Source of the DNA: Rickettsia typhi
GTDB taxonomy: Bacteria > Pseudomonadota > Alphaproteobacteria > Rickettsiales > UBA1997
NCBI GenBank assembly: GCA_945903615.1
Contig: CAMDOL010000014.1
Coordinates: forward strand, 1 to 18,597
Reading direction: 5' to 3'
DNA length: 18,597 bases
In this document: piece by piece, positions 15,688-18,597 of the stretch
Position numbering within the stretch: the stretch's first letter is position 1
Layout: the number at the start of each line of letters is the position of its first letter
Notes under the pieces: model-generated
Seen by the model: only the letters and a program-made list of their open reading frames with translations
What the model was told of the DNA's origin: nothing
Databases searched by the model: none
Program-made: the position numbers and the translations under genes

Positions 15688-15690
15688 AAG
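15682..15690 (+). promoter_or_regulatory. Candidate extended -10 supplied by element C1, facing the binding-protein gene
   Basis: TGGTATAAG spans the right end of C1 (TG-N plus TATAAG, 5/6). Transcription would start about 40 bases before the ATG at 15736. No clear -35 was seen. Prediction only. Confidence 0.35.
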
Positions 15691-15735
15691 TTAATCCAAG
15701 CCCGCTTACAACTTACCACTCACAACTAGATATCT

Positions 15736-17520
15736 ATGTTCAGAAAAATTTTCCCAATTCTCGCAATTTTTTTCTTTATAAGCAATAACCTTGAAGCGGC
15801 ACAGTTCAGTCAAGGCATTTCTATTTTTGGCGATTTAAAATGTCCGCCCAACTCCAAACATTTTGATTATGTCAACCCAAATGCACCCAAAGGTGGCGAG
15901 GTAAAATATGGTTTGGAGGGAACTTTTAATAATTTGAATCCGTTTATTTTAAAAGGCATTGCGGCAGCGGGAATGGAGATGGTTTTTGATAGTTTAATGG
16001 AAGGATCGGCTGATGAGATTTCTTCTAAATATGGCTTGATTGCTGAAGGTGTAAATCTTTCTGGTGATAGAAAAACTCTCACTTTTCGTTTAAGAAAAAT
16101 TGCTCGGTTTAACGATGGTTCAAAAATCACTGCTGATGATGTGGTTTTTTCTTTCAATATTCTCAAAGAGAAGGGTCACCCTTCTTATTCAATGGTTTAT
16201 CGCGATGTTATTGCGGCAAAAAAAATCAACGATTATGAAGTAAAATTTATTTTCAAAAATGGCAATAACCGCGAGTTGCCACTAGCAGTTGCCAGCCTTC
16301 CGGTTTTTTCTAAAAAATATTACAGCGAGAATCAATTTGATAAAACCACTTTTGATGCACCACTCGGAAGCGGTGCATATAAGGTTGCAGCGGTTGATTC
16401 AGGAAAATCAATTACATTTGAAAGAGTAGCAAATTATTGGGCGAAAGATTTGTTGGTGAATAAAGGTCGCTATAATTTCGATAAAATAACTTACGACTAC
16501 TATCGTGATAATAATGTTCTGGTTGAGGCGTTTAAAGCCGGTGCTTATGACTTCCGCCAAGAAAATATCGCACGCAACTGGGCAAATGCTTATAATATTG
16601 ATAAAGTCAAAAATGGTGAAATTATAAAAAAAGAAATTAAGCACCAATTACCAGCGCCAATGCAGGCTTTTGTTTTTAACTTGCGCAAAGAGAAATTGCA
16701 GAATCGTAATTTGAGAGCGGCGATAGCTTTGGCTTTTGATTTTGAATGGGCGAAGGAAAAGATTTTTTATGGTTCATATGAACGCACCAATAGTTTTTTT
16801 AGCAATTCTGAGTTTGGTAGTTCAGGTTTGCCAAGTAAGGGGGAGTTGAAGATTCTAAATAAATTTAAAAATGAACTTTCGCCAGAAATTTTTGATGGCA
16901 AATTTGTGTTGCCTAAAAATGACGGCAGCGGTTTTTCTAGAATTAATTTGTTGCAAGCCAAAGCCTTGCTGCAAGATGCTGGCTATACAATTTTTCATCA
17001 AAAATTAATTGATCCAAAAACTAATCAACCAGTAGAATTAGAATTTCTAATTGATAGCAAATCCTTTCAAATGGTGATTGCGCCGATGATTAAAAATCTA
17101 GAAATTTTAGGAATAAAAGCCAAAAGCCGCTTGGTTGACGAAAATCAATATCAAAATCGTTTGAAAAATTATGATTACGATTTGATCGTGAATGTTTTTG
17201 GTTCTGGAATGGTGCCAGGTGACGAGCAATTTAGCTACTGGCATTCTTCACAAAAAGATATTGTAGGTGGCAATAATTTGGTGGGAGCGAATAATAAAGC
17301 GATTGATTATTTGGTAGAAAAAATTTCTAAAACTAGAAATAAAAATGAGCTAAAAACTTTTACCAAATGCTTGGATCGAATTTTGTTGACAAATTTTTAT
17401 GTTATTCCGCAGTGGCATAATCAAACTTATCGAATTTTATATAAAAATAAATTCGCTATGCCCAGCCACGCACCAGCATATTCATTAGCTTTAGACAGCT
17501 GGTGGATTAAACCCAACTAA
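15736..17520 (+). CDS. YejA-type ABC transporter substrate-binding protein (family 5)
   Basis: Periplasmic peptide-binding component of an ABC importer. The 594-residue length fits the YejA branch of SBP family 5 (YejABEF imports oligopeptides and microcin C). A signal peptide is at about 1-22 (LAIFFFISNNLEAAQ). ISIFGDLKCPPNSKHFDYVN and PNAPKGGEVKYG at about 29-60 are typical of YejA-like proteins; LNPFILKG follows. LTFRLRKIARFNDGSKITAD with DVVFSFNIL at about 115-145 is the classic family 5 signature. YDLIVNVFGSGMVPGDEQFS near 478-497 and a Trp-rich C-terminus, including DSWWIKP, also fit. The permease and ATPase genes are not adjacent. A small XRE regulator follows after 15 bases, probably in the same transcript. 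Confidence 0.92.
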   Translation: MFRKIFPILAIFFFISNNLEAAQFSQGISIFGDLKCPPNSKHFDYVNPNAPKGGEVKYGLEGTFNNLNPFILKGIAAAGMEMVFDSLMEGSADEISSKYGLIAEGVNLSGDRKTLTFRLRKIARFNDGSKITADDVVFSFNILKEKGHPSYSMVYRDVIAAKKINDYEVKFIFKNGNNRELPLAVASLPVFSKKYYSENQFDKTTFDAPLGSGAYKVAAVDSGKSITFERVANYWAKDLLVNKGRYNFDKITYDYYRDNNVLVEAFKAGAYDFRQENIARNWANAYNIDKVKNGEIIKKEIKHQLPAPMQAFVFNLRKEKLQNRNLRAAIALAFDFEWAKEKIFYGSYERTNSFFSNSEFGSSGLPSKGELKILNKFKNELSPEIFDGKFVLPKNDGSGFSRINLLQAKALLQDAGYTIFHQKLIDPKTNQPVELEFLIDSKSFQMVIAPMIKNLEILGIKAKSRLVDENQYQNRLKNYDYDLIVNVFGSGMVPGDEQFSYWHSSQKDIVGGNNLVGANNKAIDYLVEKISKTRNKNELKTFTKCLDRILLTNFYVIPQWHNQTYRILYKNKFAMPSHAPAYSLALDSWWIKPN

Positions 17521-17535
17521 AATAACAAGTTAACT

Positions 17536-17928
17536 ATGATCACAAACCCAATCGATCTTCACCTTGGCAAAAAATTACGCGAAATTAGAACAATATCAGG
17601 AATGAGCCAAGAGCAAGTTGGTGAATTAATTGGTGTGAGTCTGCAGCAAATAAGAAAATATGAAGTTGGTATTAGCAGAATTAGTGCCAGTAAATTATAT
17701 GAATTCTCACAGCTTTTTGATAAGCCAATCAGCAGCTTTTTTGATGGTTGCGTTGCTGATAAAGATTTTCACAATATCTCATTTAAATCAGAAGAAGATT
17801 GTCAAAAATTAGATGGAGAGAAAAGTCAGGAAATGATGAATTTGATTCGGGCTTTTAATCGAATTGGAAGTTTTGAAGTAAGAAGAAATGTAATGGTTTT
17901 ACTCAGGTCAATTGCGGATAGAAACTAA
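17536..17928 (+). CDS. Small XRE-family transcriptional regulator
   Basis: A 130-residue DNA-binding protein. Residues about 8-70 form a Cro/C1-type helix-turn-helix: HLGKKLREIRTISGMSQEQV, GELIGVSLQQIRKYEVGISR, ISASKLYEFSQLFDKPISSF. Residues 71-130 contain an acidic linker and a C-terminal helix, MMNLIRAFNRIGSFEVRRNV, of a sort seen in short alphaproteobacterial XRE regulators. The gene follows the YejA-like gene by 15 bases on the same strand and could be co-transcribed with it; whether it regulates that gene is not shown. It is convergent with rpmA across 67 bases. There CCTAAAAA and TTTTTAGG (17938-17945, 17983-17990) form only a weak, long-loop inverted repeat. Confidence 0.88.
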   Translation: MITNPIDLHLGKKLREIRTISGMSQEQVGELIGVSLQQIRKYEVGISRISASKLYEFSQLFDKPISSFFDGCVADKDFHNISFKSEEDCQKLDGEKSQEMMNLIRAFNRIGSFEVRRNVMVLLRSIADRN

Positions 17929-17995
17929 GAAATAAAACCTAAAAACCCCAAAAAATAAATTGCTGGAATAAATTGCTGAGAATTTTTAGGAATTT

Positions 17996-18253
17996 TTATG
18001 CAGCTTCAACATTTATATAGATACGATTGTTTTTGCCAGCTTTAACAAATTTTACAATCCCAGACACTACAGCAAAAATAGTGTGATCAACACCAATGCC
18101 AACACCAGTTCCTGGATGCCATTTTGTTCCTCTTTGACGCGCGATAATGTTGCCAGAAATTACTGACTCGCCGCCGTATCTTTTGATGCCTAGTCTTCTA
18201 CCGGCCGAATCCCGACCGTTTCTGGAACTACCACCTGCTTTCTTGGTTGCCAT
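17996..18253 (-). CDS. rpmA: 50S ribosomal protein L27
   Basis: Large-subunit protein whose N-terminus reaches the peptidyl-transferase centre. The 85-residue product reads [20 protein letters not shown], then [19 protein letters not shown] and [12 protein letters not shown], all standard L27 sequence. It begins directly at MATKKAGG, without the N-terminal extension that is cleaved in Firmicutes. It lies 26 bases downstream of rplU on the same strand, the usual rplU-rpmA order. No strong Shine-Dalgarno or intrinsic terminator is visible. Confidence 0.97.
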   Translation of the reverse strand: MATKKAGGSSRNGRDSAGRRLGIKRYGGESVISGNIIARQRGTKWHPGTGVGIGVDHTIFAVVSGIVKFVKAGKNNRIYINVEAA

Positions 18254-18279
18254 TTTTTAGTTAAGTTAAAAATTAGTAA

Positions 18280-18591
18280 TTATAATTTAATATCAGTGAT
18301 TTTAAGAAGAGTTTTAAGTTGGCGGTGACCATTTTTTCTTCTGGAGTTTTGTCTTCTTCTTTTTTTGAAAACGATTATTTTATCATCTTTAAAGTTTTTG
18401 CTAACTTCTGCTACAACAGTTGCGCCTTTGATATTGGGGCTGCCAAACACTGCCTGACCATTATCATTTTGTGCAAAAAGCACTTCCAAAGTGATTTTAT
18501 CGCCAACATTAGAGTTGAGATTTTCAACGATGATTTTGTCGTCTTTAGCAACGCGATATTGCTTTCCGCCAGTTTGAATTATTGCAAACAT
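18280..18591 (-). CDS. rplU: 50S ribosomal protein L21
   Basis: Large-subunit protein that binds 23S rRNA near L20. The 103-residue product is complete: MFAIIQTGGKQYRVAKDDKI at the N-terminus, and the basic signature VFKKRRRQNSRRKNGHRQLK with TLLKITDI at the C-terminus. It is the first gene of the rplU-rpmA pair. Its promoter lies outside the window, since only 6 bases remain upstream of the start. Confidence 0.97.
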   Translation of the reverse strand: MFAIIQTGGKQYRVAKDDKIIVENLNSNVGDKITLEVLFAQNDNGQAVFGSPNIKGATVVAEVSKNFKDDKIIVFKKRRRQNSRRKNGHRQLKTLLKITDIKL

Positions 18592-18597
18592 TTGCTG

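Larger units (their letters stand above)
15606..15725. repeat. 7-mer tandem repeats in inverted arrangement around element C1
   Basis: Left array (15606-15632): TTGTAAG, TTGTAAG, TAGTAAG, TTGTAA. Right array (15705-15725): CTTACAA, CTTACCA, CTCACAA, the complement. The two arrays can pair with each other across about 70 bases that contain element C1. The block fills most of the 141-base divergent gap between ribF and the binding-protein gene. Confidence 0.7.

Noticed and set aside
15867..16166. 99-codon minus-strand open frame inside the YejA-like gene
   Set aside because: It is a shadow of the conserved family 5 binding-protein signature on the other strand.
17938..17990. Bidirectional terminator between the XRE gene and rpmA
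   Set aside because: The only inverted repeat is 8 AT-rich base pairs with a loop of about 37 bases, too weak to claim.

Overview
The window is AT-rich DNA from a Gram-negative bacterium, most likely an alphaproteobacterium of the Rickettsiales/Holosporales kind or a related host-associated lineage. Supporting genes are a KDO-8-phosphate synthase (LPS), a TonB-dependent receptor (outer membrane), an IalB-family protein and a YejA-type binding protein (both common in Alphaproteobacteria), and a short XRE regulator of a type common in that class. The placement is inferred from gene content only. Shine-Dalgarno sequences are mostly weak; kdsA has the clearest one.

Layout. 1-160: end of a fold-back repeat (A1). 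157-1314 (-): M48 membrane metalloprotease, divergent from kdsA (1403-2221, +). 2218-4104 (-): membrane sensor with a histidine-kinase fold that lacks the key catalytic residues. It diverges, with a 20-base gap, from a TonB-dependent receptor (4125-6062) and a YfiR-family periplasmic protein (6070-6639). 6633-7127 (-): XRE regulator. 7128-7860: no intact gene, but three fold-back elements (B1, A2, D) and the remains of a gene broken by A2. 7861-11559 (+): overlapping set pepF, an FAD/NAD(P)-binding protein and tsaB. 11566-12078 (-): IalB-family secreted protein. 12079-12531: a nested pile of fold-back elements (C2, A3, B2) and a separate 72-base palindrome (E). 12532-15594 (-): RumA/RlmD-type RNA methyltransferase, psd and ribF. 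15595-15735: inverted 7-mer repeats around element C1. 15736-17928 (+): YejA-type binding protein and a second XRE regulator. 17996-18591 (-): rpmA and rplU.

Two themes stand out. First, the receptor, YfiR-like protein and sensor look like one envelope signalling module in which the sensor is predicted to be a pseudokinase. No response regulator or GGDEF protein is present in the window. Second, the intergenic regions are packed with small palindromic, transposase-less elements of at least five kinds. One (A2) interrupts a reading frame that becomes open again when the element and one TAA copy are removed. Two full-length A copies carry their interior in opposite orientation relative to their ends. 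The ends of the B and C elements carry TGGTATAA-like sequences that point into three neighbouring genes and may act as portable extended -10 promoters. No tRNA, rRNA, CRISPR array or intact transposase was seen.
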